64,000 bases of DNA from Chromohalobacter sp. 296-RDG (GTDB lineage: Bacteria; Pseudomonadota; Gammaproteobacteria; Pseudomonadales; Halomonadaceae), in the NCBI RefSeq assembly GCF_029889885.1, contig NZ_JARANY010000009.1, positions 1-64,000 of the forward strand, read 5' to 3'. This document shows positions 1 to 10,079 of the stretch, piece by piece; positions within the stretch are counted from its first letter, which is position 1; every line of letters begins with the position of its first letter. A program made the position numbers and the translations under genes. The notes beneath the pieces were generated by a model, which ran no database searches, was not told where the DNA came from, and saw nothing but the letters and a program-made list of their open reading frames with translations.

Positions 1-145
1 GGGTTATCAGGCACTGCTCGAACTGGAGCGCGAGCTCAATTCCATGGCCGCCGATGCCGACGACGAAGGCACCGCTTCGCAGATGAGCGACTACATCCGC
101 GAGCAGGAAAAGACCGTGTGGATGCTCAGCGCCTACCTAGGCTGA
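1..145 (+). CDS. dps: Dps-type ferritin-like protein, C-terminal fragment
   Basis: Only the last 47 residues are present; the gene runs off the left edge. The tail contains YIREQEKTVWMLSAYLG, typical of the last helix of Dps proteins. Dps dodecamers oxidise and store iron using hydrogen peroxide in the cytoplasm and often coat DNA in stationary phase. The TGA stop at 143-145 is followed within 25 bases by a strong hairpin shared with the convergent gene rmuC. The family call rests on this short tail alone; the ferroxidase ligands lie outside the window. Confidence 0.75.
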   Translation, partial: GYQALLELERELNSMAADADDEGTASQMSDYIREQEKTVWMLSAYLG

Positions 146-169
146 TTCGCGCTAGGTCATTCCGTTCAA

Positions 170-200
170 GACACCGCCCGGCCTTGTGCCGGGCGGTGTC
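170..200. terminator. Bidirectional hairpin terminator between dps and rmuC
   Basis: A perfect 13-bp stem (170-182 with 188-200) closes a 5-base loop in the gap between two convergent genes. There is no long T run on either side, so termination efficiency is uncertain, but the position and stem strength fit a shared terminator. Confidence 0.7.
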
Positions 201-201
201 A

Positions 202-1680
202 TTAGGACTCCCCACGTGTCTCGTCGCCGGAAGAGCTATCTTCAGCGTCGGGCTCGTCGTCCGCCATGTCGTCCAGTTCTTCAGCGTCCACCTGCTCAGT
301 CAGATGCGTTGGCAGGTCGCGCTTCATGCGCACGCCGAGACGCTTGAGCATCAGCGCCTGGCTGACCAGGCTCCCCTGCCCTGTTGAAAGGCGCCCCATC
401 GCTTGCCGGTAGCTACTGTCGGCGCGCTCCAGATGTCGGCCAACGTCCTCGAGGCTATCCACGAAGCCACGAAACTTGTCGAGCAACTTGCCCGCCCGTG
501 CGGCGATGACGCGGGCGTTGTCGTTCTGGCGCTCCAGCGTCCAGAGACTGGCCACGGTTCTCAAGCTCGCCAGCAGCGTGGTCGGCGTGACCACCACGAT
601 GTCGCGCGAGAAGGCGTCCTGGAAGAGCGTTTCATCATGCTGGAAGGCCACCGCGAACGCCGGTTCGACGGGCATGAACAGGAACACGAAATCCGGTGAG
701 TTTAGCCCCGGCAAGTGCGGATAGTCGCGCCCGGAGAGCGTGTCGATATGCGCACGCACCGCCTGGACATGGTCCTTCAATGCCTGTGTACGCGTCGCGT
801 CATCCTCGGCGTTGACGTAGCGCACATAGGCGTTGAGCGAGACCTTGGCATCGACGATCAGGTGGCGATTATCGGGCAGGTAGATAACCGCGTCGGGACG
901 CTGACGCCCCGACTCTCCCTCCACCGAGACCTCGCGCTTGTATTCGATATCACGGCGCAGCCCCGAGCGCTCGAGCACCGATTCGAGTATCACCTCGCCC
1001 CAATCGCCCTGCATCTTCTTATCGCCCTTGAGCGCGCGCGTCAAGTTGGCGGCTTCCTCGGTGATCTGGCGATTCAGCGAGGAGAGATGCTCGATCTGCG
1101 TCTTGAGGGTCGAGCGCTCGCGCAGCGATTGGCCATGGATTTCCTCCAGGCGCGCCCGGAAGTCGCCTACCTGCTCGCGAAAAGGCGCCAGCATGGCCTC
1201 GAGATTCTCGCGACTCTGGGTATTGAACGTTTGCTGGCGTTCCTCGAAGATCCGCCCCGCCAACGCCTCGAAGTCCTTGGTGAGACGTGTCCGCGCCTCC
1301 TCGAGCAGGGCGAGCTTCTCGGCATGATGGGAGCGCTCCTGTTCGAGCTGCGTTTCCAGGCGACCATGCCGTTCGCGTAGCGCCGCGAGTTGCTCCTGGC
1401 GGTCATCTAGATCGCGTTCGCGTTGCCCCAACAGGCGCTGGGTCTCGAGGCTCTGCTCGCGCACGGCGTCTAGTTGGGCATCGCTCTGGGCCAGTTCGCG
1501 CTCCAACCGAGCACGTGTTTCCTCGGTTTCGGCATAGTGACGCTGGGCACGCTCGGCCTCGTGCTCGGCCGTTTCGCGACGCGTGCGTTCACGTCGCCAT
1601 GCTATACCGAGCGTCAGCGCGGCGAGCACCAGGACAGCCGCAAGAAGGAGAAGATAAGCGACAGGGAACATGCTGGACAT
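202..1680 (-). CDS. rmuC: DNA recombination protein RmuC
   Basis: A 492-residue protein with an N-terminal membrane anchor (about residues 6-27), a long charged coiled coil (about 28-200) rich in Glu, Arg and Gln, and then the RmuC domain with its nuclease-like core (about 215-430, including the segment VDAKVSLNAY). The C-terminal 35 residues are very acidic. RmuC family proteins limit recombination between inverted repeats; the biochemical activity is not well defined. The start is uncertain: the first ATG and a second one three codons later both lack a clear Shine-Dalgarno sequence. The gene is convergent with dps and divergent from the PfpI gene. Confidence 0.92.
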   Translation of the reverse strand: MSSMFPVAYLLLLAAVLVLAALTLGIAWRRERTRRETAEHEAERAQRHYAETEETRARLERELAQSDAQLDAVREQSLETQRLLGQRERDLDDRQEQLAALRERHGRLETQLEQERSHHAEKLALLEEARTRLTKDFEALAGRIFEERQQTFNTQSRENLEAMLAPFREQVGDFRARLEEIHGQSLRERSTLKTQIEHLSSLNRQITEEAANLTRALKGDKKMQGDWGEVILESVLERSGLRRDIEYKREVSVEGESGRQRPDAVIYLPDNRHLIVDAKVSLNAYVRYVNAEDDATRTQALKDHVQAVRAHIDTLSGRDYPHLPGLNSPDFVFLFMPVEPAFAVAFQHDETLFQDAFSRDIVVVTPTTLLASLRTVASLWTLERQNDNARVIAARAGKLLDKFRGFVDSLEDVGRHLERADSSYRQAMGRLSTGQGSLVSQALMLKRLGVRMKRDLPTHLTEQVDAEELDDMADDEPDAEDSSSGDETRGES

Positions 1681-1923
1681 GGGCGTGATACCGGCAATGA
1701 AAACTTTCGATTGAAACGTTCAGTGAAAACTCTCGACTAGATACTCGATTAAACACTTCGCGCGCGCCACCTTCCCCCACTCCGCCGCATGACGCAAGCG
1801 GCCCGGGGCTTGAAGTCCCGCCTTGATGGCCCAAACTCAATCAGTGAAGCTGCCTGATACCGGACTAGGATCGCCCGGTGGTGGCTGTTGTCATCCATGA
1901 AGCATCACGACCAGGAGGTCACG

Positions 1924-2487
1924 ATGAGTCAATCGCAGTCAGGTAAACGTGTCGCCATCCTCGCCACCGACGGTTTCGAGGAATCCGAACTTTCCGCACC
2001 GCGTGCCGCCTTGAAGAGTCAGGGCGTCGAAGTGCAAGTGGTCACCCCCGAAGGCAAAGGCATTCGTGCCTGGGCCGAAACCGACTGGGGCGACATCTAC
2101 GAGGCCGACAAGGCCTTGAGCGATGTCGACGCCACCACTTATCACGCGCTGGTGCTGCCCGGCGGGCTCTTCAATCCCGATGAACTGCGCCTCAACGAAA
2201 AAGCGCTCGCCTTCGTGCATGGCTTCTTCGAAGCGGGCAAGCCAGTGGCTGCGATCTGCCATGCACCGTGGATCCTGATCAACGCCGATGTCGTCGACGG
2301 GCGCAAGATGACCTCGGTCGCCTCCGTGGGACAAGACCTCAAGAACGCTGGCGCCCAATGGGTCGATGAGCCGGTCGTCGTCGATAACGGCTTGGTTACC
2401 AGTCGCACGCCCCAAGACATGGACGCTTTCAATGCCAAACTGATCGAGGAGCTAGCCGAAGGTCGCCATAGCGGACAGCACGCCTGA
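1924..2487 (+). CDS. PfpI/DJ-1 family protein (type 1 glutamine amidotransferase-like)
   Basis: A 187-residue cytoplasmic protein. The start at 1924 is preceded by AGGAGG at good spacing; an upstream in-frame ATG at 1888 is less likely. The PfpI fold is shown by the early acidic turn DGFEESE (residues 16-22) and the nucleophile elbow AICHAPW, which places the catalytic Cys at 112 followed by His113. Close relatives (YhbO, PfpI) are described as stress-protective deglycases or peptidases; which activity applies here cannot be read from sequence. A terminator-like hairpin follows the stop. Confidence 0.88.
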   Translation: MSQSQSGKRVAILATDGFEESELSAPRAALKSQGVEVQVVTPEGKGIRAWAETDWGDIYEADKALSDVDATTYHALVLPGGLFNPDELRLNEKALAFVHGFFEAGKPVAAICHAPWILINADVVDGRKMTSVASVGQDLKNAGAQWVDEPVVVDNGLVTSRTPQDMDAFNAKLIEELAEGRHSGQHA

Positions 2488-2510
2488 TGGCTCCCCACCG
2501 ACCACAATCG

Positions 2511-2540
2511 ACGTCCGCCTCGCATGAGGCGGACGTTTTG
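2511..2540 (+). terminator. Rho-independent terminator after the PfpI gene
   Basis: A perfect 11-bp stem (2511-2521 with 2526-2536) around the loop GCAT is followed by TTTTG. It lies just after the PfpI stop. Its presence argues against starting the next gene at the overlapping ATG at 2487. Confidence 0.75.
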
Positions 2541-2579
2541 CGTACCGCCGAGAGCGGCGGCCCGCGACGCGGCATTCGA

Positions 2580-3674
2580 ATGCCTTCACGACGCCTGCAT
2601 TTCGCCGTCAAGAGCCTGTTACGGATCTTCGCGAGGCCGATGAAATCGGATCGCGGTCAAGGCGGGCCGGTCGTCCATCCCTATCGTGGTTACGGCACGC
2701 ATCGCGAGGCGTTCCTGATGGGGCGGGTCTTCCGTCAGGTAGGGCTGGCGCGCGTCATCCCTAGACGCGGGGCGCTACGCGACGCCGCAGACGTGACTCG
2801 ACGCCTGGCACGGCGCGGTTTTCCAGATGCCGAGGTGCGTATTCGTCTGGGCGACAATAGCGCCACCGTCACCACCGACCACGACGGCTATTTCGATGTC
2901 CGCCTGCCGCTCGACATTCCGCTCGACGAGCACGTTTCATGGCATCGTGCCGAGCTCGAGGTCATGACGGCCGACCGCGACAACGTCCGCTCGCGCGCCG
3001 ATGTCTATATTCCACCACCAAATACCGATCTAATGGTGATCAGCGACATCGACGACACGGTGATGTACACCGGCGTCGCCGACAAGCTGCGTATGCTGTA
3101 TCGCCTATTCGTCGAGAAGGCGCATCGACGCACCGCCTTTCCCGGCGTTGCCGAACTCTATCAGGCCTTGCATGCGGGCACGGCGGGCGACTCACGGCGA
3201 CCGATACTCTACGTCTCGCGAGGCCCTTGGAGCATCTACGAGGTGCTCGAGGCGTTCTTCCAGCTCAACCATATTCCCGTCGGGCCGATCCTTTTCCTGC
3301 GCGAATGGGGAATTTCCTGGCGCCATCCCTGGCCACGCCGCGCCGAGGATCATAAGTACGACTTGATCACGCAGATGCTCACGTTGTTCGACACGTTGCC
3401 CTGCGTGCTGATCGGGGATAGCGGTCAACACGATCCCGAAATCTACACGCGTATCGTCAAGGAGAACCCGGACCGCGTGAAGACGATCTACATCCGTCGC
3501 GTCGACCGCAAGCCCGACCGCGAAGCGGCCATCGCCCGACTGCGCGAGGAGATCGAACATACCGATTGCGAGCTGCTGCTGAGCGATGACAGTGCCGCCA
3601 TGGCCGCGCATGCGCGCGACCGAGGTTATATCTCCGAGACGGGGCTGGAAGCGGTACGTCAAGCGTCGCGCTGA
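2580..3674 (+). CDS. DUF2183 (App1-like) phosphatase domain protein
   Basis: A 364-residue protein. The motif DIDDT (Asp156, Asp158, Thr160 from the chosen start) is the DxDxT signature of the DUF2183/App1 catalytic domain, a HAD-like phosphatase fold; yeast App1 is a phosphatidate phosphatase. A later segment LIGDSGQHDPEIY matches the second conserved acidic motif. The N-terminal part (about 60-140) looks like a beta-rich accessory domain. The open frame extends up to 2487, but that stretch contains a terminator hairpin, so I chose the ATG at 2580; an ATG at 2640 is also possible. The substrate in bacteria is unknown. It converges on pepD with almost no gap. Confidence 0.8.
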   Translation: MPSRRLHFAVKSLLRIFARPMKSDRGQGGPVVHPYRGYGTHREAFLMGRVFRQVGLARVIPRRGALRDAADVTRRLARRGFPDAEVRIRLGDNSATVTTDHDGYFDVRLPLDIPLDEHVSWHRAELEVMTADRDNVRSRADVYIPPPNTDLMVISDIDDTVMYTGVADKLRMLYRLFVEKAHRRTAFPGVAELYQALHAGTAGDSRRPILYVSRGPWSIYEVLEAFFQLNHIPVGPILFLREWGISWRHPWPRRAEDHKYDLITQMLTLFDTLPCVLIGDSGQHDPEIYTRIVKENPDRVKTIYIRRVDRKPDREAAIARLREEIEHTDCELLLSDDSAAMAAHARDRGYISETGLEAVRQASR

Positions 3675-3675
3675 T

Positions 3676-5139
3676 TCACGCCGCTCGCGCCGTGGCCAAG
3701 TCTTCGATCACGGCACGCAGGACTTGCCAGAACTCATCCACGGAATCGAGTTCGACCCGCTCCGCTGGCGAGTGGGCGCCGCGGATCAAGGGACCGAAGG
3801 AGATCATCTCCAACTGCGGGTACTTGCCACCGAGAATGCCGCATTCAAGCCCGGCGTGGATGACCTTCACGTCCGGGTCGACTCCAGTCTGCTCGAGGTG
3901 CAGACGACGAAAGCGCGCCAACAGCGTGCTCTCGGGGTCCGGCGTCCAGCCGGGATAGGCGTTCTCGACCCGCGTTTCGGCGCCGATCAGCGAGAACAAT
4001 GCCCGGAAGCGGTCAGCGAGATCTTGTGTGGCACTATCGCGCAACGAGCGTACCAGAGCGCATAGATGGAAACGCCCGGCCTCGAGCTTGACCACGCCCA
4101 GATTGTTGGACGTTTCCACCACGCCCGGCACTTCAACGCTCATGCGCTCGACGCCGCACGGCGCCACATGCAGCGCCGCGATCAGCAGGCGACTGGCAGC
4201 CTCAGTGAGTGGCGCCTCGGGCTCGCCGGGCTCAAGGGCGAGTTGCACGTCTTCGTCGATTCCCGCCAGTTCGCTGGCAAGTTCGGCCTGCAGTTCGGCC
4301 AGCCGCTGCGTGACCGCGTCTTCTTCGTCGGCGGGTAGCGCGATGCTGGCGAAGGCCTCGCGCGGCAGCGCATTGCGCAGCGTGCCGCCGTGATAGGCGA
4401 CGAGGCAGGCACCGAACGGTTCCAGGGCGCGCAGAACCCGCACCAGCAAGCGATTGGCGTTGCCGCGCCCTTTGTGGATGTCGATACCCGAGTGGCCGCC
4501 CACTAGCCCGGTCAAAGCAACGCGTCGCACGATTTCGCCCTCGCCGAGATCCCGCGTGGGCAGCCGCGCACCGACGACCACATCGGCCCCGCCGGCACAT
4601 CCGATATACACCTGCCCACGATCCTCGGAGTCGAGATTGAGCAGATAACGCCCCTGCAGCCAGCCCTCGTCGAGTCCCAGCGCACCGCGCATGGAGGCTT
4701 CTTCTTCCAGCGTGAACAACACCTCGAGCGGGCCATGGCGCAAGGTATCGTCCTCGAGGATCGCCAGCGCAGCGGCCACCCCCATGCCGTTGTCCGCGCC
4801 CAGGGTGGTCTCATGGGCATGCAGCCAGCCGTCTTCGACGTAGGTGTCGAGCGCATCGCGGGTAAAATCATGCGGGTGATCGGCATTGGCCTGGGCGACC
4901 ATATCCAGATGCCCCTGCAGGATGACGCCGGGAAACGCCTCGCATCCCTTAGAGGCTGGCTTGCGAATCTTGAGGTTACCGGCGGCGTCGCGTTCATGCG
5001 TCAATCCGCGTTCGTCGGCCCAGGCGGTGAGCGTCTCTACCAGGCGCTGTTCATGACCGGAGGGACGCGGCGTATTGCACAACGTGCGGAAATGGCGCCA
5101 CAGCGGTTCGGGAGAGAGTTGCAGAAGATGATCGTTCAT
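3676..5139 (-). CDS. pepD: Aminoacyl-histidine dipeptidase (PepD)
   Basis: A 487-residue M20-family metallopeptidase, close to the 485 residues of E. coli PepD. Metal-binding segments are visible in order: GHLDMV (first His and Asp), GADNG (bridging Asp), LEEEASM (the catalytic Glu and a ligand) and a late HAGLECG. PepD hydrolyses Xaa-His and other dipeptides in the cytoplasm. The start at 5139 gives MNDHLLQLSPEPLWRHF with AGGAAC upstream; the frame extends 20 codons further without similarity. It lies downstream of tmcA on the same strand. Confidence 0.93.
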   Translation of the reverse strand: MNDHLLQLSPEPLWRHFRTLCNTPRPSGHEQRLVETLTAWADERGLTHERDAAGNLKIRKPASKGCEAFPGVILQGHLDMVAQANADHPHDFTRDALDTYVEDGWLHAHETTLGADNGMGVAAALAILEDDTLRHGPLEVLFTLEEEASMRGALGLDEGWLQGRYLLNLDSEDRGQVYIGCAGGADVVVGARLPTRDLGEGEIVRRVALTGLVGGHSGIDIHKGRGNANRLLVRVLRALEPFGACLVAYHGGTLRNALPREAFASIALPADEEDAVTQRLAELQAELASELAGIDEDVQLALEPGEPEAPLTEAASRLLIAALHVAPCGVERMSVEVPGVVETSNNLGVVKLEAGRFHLCALVRSLRDSATQDLADRFRALFSLIGAETRVENAYPGWTPDPESTLLARFRRLHLEQTGVDPDVKVIHAGLECGILGGKYPQLEMISFGPLIRGAHSPAERVELDSVDEFWQVLRAVIEDLATARAA

Positions 5140-5288
5140 GGGAAATCGTTCCTGTTGGGAGCCGCCGACATCGCGCGCCACGTCTCCCGGTAACGACAAA
5201 CGATCAAGGAATGACGACGCAGCACGTGTCGGGCGTCATGACACCTTACGCGCTGAATCGCGCAACGCAAGCCCACCGACAGCGACAG

Positions 5289-7511
5289 TCATGGCGTCGG
5301 ATTCAAGCGACACTGCAAGATGCCCGACAGGCGGCGCCAGTGGGCGAGCCGGGCCTGGCGTCCCATCGCACGCGTCGCCTCGACATCACGCCCCTGGAAC
5401 AACGTCGCGGCCCAATCGTGCAGTGCTCTTGTGTCCTCGTCCGGCATCTCGTCGGCAGCTTCCTGCGGCTGGCGGCGCCACCAGGCCAGCCAGACCCGAC
5501 ACAGCCAGGGCCGTGCGAGGGCCAGCTCACCGCCGCCCTGCGCGAAGCGCTCCAGGCGTGCGCATAGATCGGCATTCACCTCGGGCGCCGCTCCCTCGTA
5601 CAGCAGCGCCATGACGACATCGGTCTCCAGATGCGCCAGCTCGAAGGCCAGCAGGCTCGGCAGCAGGTGCTGGAAGTCATCCGACCAGGCCGACAACGAC
5701 GCTTCCGCCTGGATCGTCAGCGCCTGCCCCATCATCAGCGCGTGTTCACCGCTCGCCGCTTCGCGGGTCAGCCCCAAACGCAGCGAGATGAATCCCAAAC
5801 GCCGCCAGAAGGCGATCAGTGTCGCCTCGGCGCCGAAACTCACGCCCAGATGCGCGACGTCGTGCATGCGAGCCGCAGTGGCCACGGCCTCGACCAGTGC
5901 CCGCCCCACGCCGCGCCGCCGCGCGGCGGGATGCACGGCGATGCGCATGATGCGCCACCAGCGCGATGTCAGCGCCGTCTGCCAGCCACCATGCGCCGCC
6001 AACGACTGCGCCAGTAGATGACCGCGGGGACGACGCTCGCCGAGCACGACGCGCTCGGCCAGATCGTCGGGAAAACCGCCCTCCGCCTGCACCTGGCATA
6101 CCCCGAGACAGGTATCGCCGACATAAGCCGCCGCGAGTTGCACGTCCGGGCCGTCGAGCAGTTGGCGCAAATCACTCGGGGAGGTGCGGTAATGCGCCTG
6201 CACCAGCAGACCGAACAGCGCCTCGAGGGCGTGCTCGTCATGGGCCAGTGCCTCCCGGTCGAGCCAGCGAATGCGCAGTGGCGCGGCAGCCAGCGCCTCT
6301 TCGGCCTGGCCATCGTCGTCCGGCGCGGCATCGAGCAGCAGCATGTCACGGGTCAGACGCTCGAGAGGATCGCCATCGGCCCAGCGGACCGGCTCGCGCA
6401 GATGGATCTCGCGCCAATCGGGCGTACGGCGCGATAGGCGCGCGTAAAAACGCACCTGGAAGCCACGTCCGGTGCCTTCGTAACCATGCACGGTGGTGGC
6501 GAAAGCAAGACGTGGGAAAGCGTCCAGCCAACGTGCCAACAGTGGCGTGGGGATGGCCGCCGCCTCATCGACGAACAGCGTCGGCGGCGCGTGACACTCC
6601 ACGCCCGGCTCACTCAGGGCCGCCATGATGGCGTCCGGGGCGAGAAAGCGCACCTCGCACTCGCCCGCCTCCAGTGTGACGTGAAAGCGCGCCTCGGCGC
6701 GGTGCCCATGGGGATACAAAGCAGCCAAGCGCTCGAACAACGGCTCGATCGCTGCCCGACGTGGTGCAGTAACCCACAGCGTTGTTTCGCCTGCCGCCAG
6801 CCGTCGCGCGGCAGCGATGCCCAGCGCGGCCGACTTGCCACGTCCCCGATCGGCACTCAGGACCACGGGGCGCCGACGGCGCAGCCGCGTCAGCCGATGC
6901 ACGGCCTCTTGCTGATCATGCGTCATACAGACGTCATCGAGAGAAGGCTCTGTGGGCGCGCTCGCCTCGGGCAGGCGACCGGAACACGGCGTGGCGTGCT
7001 CATCAGCCCAGCGCCAGAGGCTGGGCTCACGGAGCAAGCCGCGTGCCAGACGCGTCAGGTAATGGGCGCTCAGAGTCGTCGGCGAATGAGGCCAATGTGC
7101 CAGACGCACATAGTCGGCATCCGGATGGGCCTGGCCGCCGGCCCACTCCGCAGGCGTCAGCACGACCAGCAGCCCACCGGCACGCAGCGTACCGCTCAAC
7201 GCCCCGAAGGCATCCGGATCGAAGCCCGGTTCGTCGCCGGCATCGATGATGATCAGATCATGCTCGCGTCCCAGGCGGGTGCGTGCCTGACGCGGAGCAA
7301 GCGCGTCGATGCTTTCTTGGGGGGCGACCGAACCGACCCACAAGGGTGCTTGCCACGTGCGTGCTCGCCATAGAGAAATTGCACGCGCACGTGCCTTCTC
7401 GGAAGACGCAGGTATCCAGATGATGCCGCGATGGCGACGTTCACGGCAGGCGTCGATCAAGGCATCCAGCCATGCGATGGAGGACGTCATGTCATCCGAG
7501 GGGGCATTCAT
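5289..7511 (-). CDS. tmcA: tRNA(Met) cytidine acetyltransferase TmcA
   Basis: A 740-residue protein that uses ATP and acetyl-CoA to make N4-acetylcytidine at the wobble position of elongator tRNA-Met. Domains in order are an N-terminal DUF1726-type region (1-180), a helicase-like module with Walker A SADRGRGKSAALG and Walker B LFVDEAAAIP, and a GNAT acetyltransferase domain with the acetyl-CoA loop HPAARRRGVGRAL. A C-terminal tRNA-binding region follows. All core motifs look intact and the length is near that of enterobacterial homologues. It is preceded on the same strand by trxB, separated by a hairpin. Confidence 0.93.
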   Translation of the reverse strand: MNAPSDDMTSSIAWLDALIDACRERRHRGIIWIPASSEKARARAISLWRARTWQAPLWVGSVAPQESIDALAPRQARTRLGREHDLIIIDAGDEPGFDPDAFGALSGTLRAGGLLVVLTPAEWAGGQAHPDADYVRLAHWPHSPTTLSAHYLTRLARGLLREPSLWRWADEHATPCSGRLPEASAPTEPSLDDVCMTHDQQEAVHRLTRLRRRRPVVLSADRGRGKSAALGIAAARRLAAGETTLWVTAPRRAAIEPLFERLAALYPHGHRAEARFHVTLEAGECEVRFLAPDAIMAALSEPGVECHAPPTLFVDEAAAIPTPLLARWLDAFPRLAFATTVHGYEGTGRGFQVRFYARLSRRTPDWREIHLREPVRWADGDPLERLTRDMLLLDAAPDDDGQAEEALAAAPLRIRWLDREALAHDEHALEALFGLLVQAHYRTSPSDLRQLLDGPDVQLAAAYVGDTCLGVCQVQAEGGFPDDLAERVVLGERRPRGHLLAQSLAAHGGWQTALTSRWWRIMRIAVHPAARRRGVGRALVEAVATAARMHDVAHLGVSFGAEATLIAFWRRLGFISLRLGLTREAASGEHALMMGQALTIQAEASLSAWSDDFQHLLPSLLAFELAHLETDVVMALLYEGAAPEVNADLCARLERFAQGGGELALARPWLCRVWLAWWRRQPQEAADEMPDEDTRALHDWAATLFQGRDVEATRAMGRQARLAHWRRLSGILQCRLNPTP

Positions 7512-7582
7512 GCGTCATCTCCCTTGCAGTATCCGCCCTCGACAGCCTCTCACGAACGTTCACAGACTCTCACAACTACGCA

Positions 7583-7606
7583 CGCCCGCGAAGCGATTCG
7601 CGGGCG
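7583..7606 (-). terminator. Hairpin between trxB and tmcA
   Basis: A perfect 10-bp GC-rich stem with the loop GCGA (minus strand TCGC) lies after the trxB stop and before tmcA. There is no T run on the minus strand, so it may terminate weakly or protect the trxB 3-prime end. Confidence 0.5.
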
Positions 7607-7652
7607 AGGTCGTCGGCGTCAGGCTGTCACCGCGCGGCGCGGCTAAGCGGTC

Positions 7653-8675
<1,023 letters not shown>

Positions 8676-8720
8676 TTACGTGCAGGCCACACACCATTCG
8701 CTGCAAACGCTTGTCGACAC

Positions 8721-8748
8721 AAAAGGCGGCCTGTTGGCCGCCCTTTGT
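8721..8748 (-). terminator. Terminator after the peroxiredoxin gene
   Basis: On the minus strand a GGGCGGCC / GGCCGCC stem with a 4-base loop is followed by TTTTG. It lies between the peroxiredoxin stop (8766) and the trxB start. Confidence 0.7.
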
Positions 8749-8765
8749 TGCAAACGTGTCAACGC

Positions 8766-9368
8766 TTACAGTTCGTCGGAGTGCGTGCCCAGGTACTTGG
8801 CAACGCCTTCGGCGGTGTCTTTCATACCTTCCTGACCTTCGTCCCAGCCAGCGGGGCAGACTTCACCGTTTTTCTGGTGGAACTGGAGCGCCTTGACCAT
8901 GCGCAGCATCTCGTCGACGTTGCGGCCCAGCGGCAGGTTGTTGATGGTCTGGTGCTGGACGACACCGTCTTCGTCGATCAGGAAGGACGCGCGCAGGGCG
9001 ACGCCGGCTTCCGGATGCTCGATACCGAAGGCTTGCGTGATCTCGTGCTTGACGTCAGCCACCATCGGGAAGCCGACTTCACCAATGCCGCCCTTCTCGG
9101 GAGAAGTCTTGCGCCATGCGTGGTGAGTGAACTGAGAGTCGATGGATACACCGATCACTTCAACGCCGAGATCACGGAACTGCGCCAGACGGTTGTCATG
9201 CGCGATGATCTCGGACGGGCAAACGAAGGTAAAGTCCAGCGGCCAGAAGAAGACGACACGCATTTTGCCGTTGGTTTCGGACAGCTTGAAGTCGTCGACG
9301 ATGGTGCCATCGCCCAGAACCGCTGCCGCTTCAAAATCGGGTACCTGACGTCCAACCAATACGCTCAT
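8766..9368 (-). CDS. 2-Cys peroxiredoxin (AhpC/Tsa type)
   Basis: A 200-residue thiol peroxidase that reduces hydrogen peroxide and organic hydroperoxides. The peroxidatic Cys lies in the FVCPSEI motif and the resolving Cys in GEVCPAGW near the C-terminus, the typical 2-Cys arrangement. Length and motifs fit the AhpC/Tsa class; no ahpF is present, and trxB downstream suggests thioredoxin as reductant (inference). The start is supported by AGGAGAAACGA directly upstream. The upstream region has a partial OxyR-like element (9468-9504). Confidence 0.94.
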   Translation of the reverse strand: MSVLVGRQVPDFEAAAVLGDGTIVDDFKLSETNGKMRVVFFWPLDFTFVCPSEIIAHDNRLAQFRDLGVEVIGVSIDSQFTHHAWRKTSPEKGGIGEVGFPMVADVKHEITQAFGIEHPEAGVALRASFLIDEDGVVQHQTINNLPLGRNVDEMLRMVKALQFHQKNGEVCPAGWDEGQEGMKDTAEGVAKYLGTHSDEL

Positions 9369-9437
9369 TCGTTTCTCCTGAAAAGTTGGGTGGATGACTA
9401 TGATTAAACCACGCCAAGACTACCGGCGGGATTCTCT

Positions 9438-9504
9438 TATGCCAATTTGATTGGCCCAATGGGCAATATAGGCACTCCCTATCGGGCCGATATACCGTGC
9501 TTGC
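9438..9504 (-). promoter_or_regulatory. Possible OxyR-type element and promoter upstream of the peroxiredoxin gene
   Basis: ATAG (9468-9471), CTAT (9479-9482) and ATAT (9490-9493) are each separated by exactly 7 bases, matching the spacing of the OxyR consensus quartets; the fourth quartet is not conserved. Just downstream for the minus strand are TTGCCC (9466-9461) and CATAAG (9441-9436), a weak promoter with a 19-base spacer. Inner consensus positions are poorly matched, so this is only a candidate. Confidence 0.3.
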
Positions 9505-9531
9505 CATAGCGGTATTCCCGTAGGGCAGCAC

Positions 9532-9741
9532 TCAAAATACGTCGTCGTCTTGCCCTAGCATGACGTCCTCGAGTTCGCCGCTGAACGGCGATACTGTCAC
9601 ACGCACCTGAATCGGCGCACAGCACTGAGGGCAATCTTCCCAAGTAGCGTGACTACCCACACTGCTATCGATCAACATCTCGAAAGAGGCGTCGCAATAA
9701 GGGCACGTCGCCGGCCATGACAACAACATTTCTTCATTCAT
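9532..9741 (-). CDS. CPXCG-motif cysteine-rich zinc-ribbon protein
   Basis: A 69-residue protein with two cysteine pairs, CPYC near residue 13 and CPQC near residue 37, the signature of the CPXCG cysteine-rich family (a small zinc ribbon of unknown function). The C-terminus is acidic and ends DDDVF. The start at 9741 (MNEEMLLSW) is preceded by CAGGAG; the frame is open 18 codons further. It is divergent from acnA. No function can be assigned beyond probable zinc binding. Confidence 0.8.
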   Translation of the reverse strand: MNEEMLLSWPATCPYCDASFEMLIDSSVGSHATWEDCPQCCAPIQVRVTVSPFSGELEDVMLGQDDDVF

Positions 9742-9916
9742 ACCGACTCCTGGCGTCCTCGAGTACGGCGCATTACCGAAGGAATATCGGGCCACTCTTG
9801 CCTTCTTTCAAGCCAATGCGTCGAGATCCGCGCACAAGACTGGTGTGACACGCTTCAGGCATTGCCTACTTGCCACCTTGGTAACATGGGCGCGCTTGAA
9901 ATAAAGGCTTATCATG

Positions 9917-9951
9917 ACAATATCTCCGGTATCGATGATATTGTAGACATT
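9917..9951. promoter_or_regulatory. Nested inverted repeats upstream of acnA
   Basis: The 338-base gap 9742-10079 has no gene. Within it ACAATATC (9917-9924) and GATATTGT (9937-9944) form a perfect 8-bp inverted repeat with a 12-base spacer. Overlapping its right arm, ATTGTAGACATT (9940-9951) is a near-palindrome matching ATTGTCGACAAT at 10 of 12 positions, a shape seen for some GntR-family operators. It lies about 130-160 bases before the acnA start. The acnA ATG itself is preceded by GAGGAGG. Confidence 0.4.
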
Positions 9952-10079
9952 GTCGAAGGAACCTGACTCGCGGCGAACCGAGCCATCGGATGGTCTCCAG
10001 ACCTTTCCAGCATATCAAGGGCAACGTGGTTCGGCGTTCGCCATGAAAAATCGTCCAGCTTTGATGAGGAGGGGGGCCC

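Noticed and set aside
2487-2579. An overlapping ATG start for the DUF2183 gene, coupled to the PfpI gene
   Set aside because: A strong terminator hairpin lies inside this stretch, and the encoded residues do not resemble the family.
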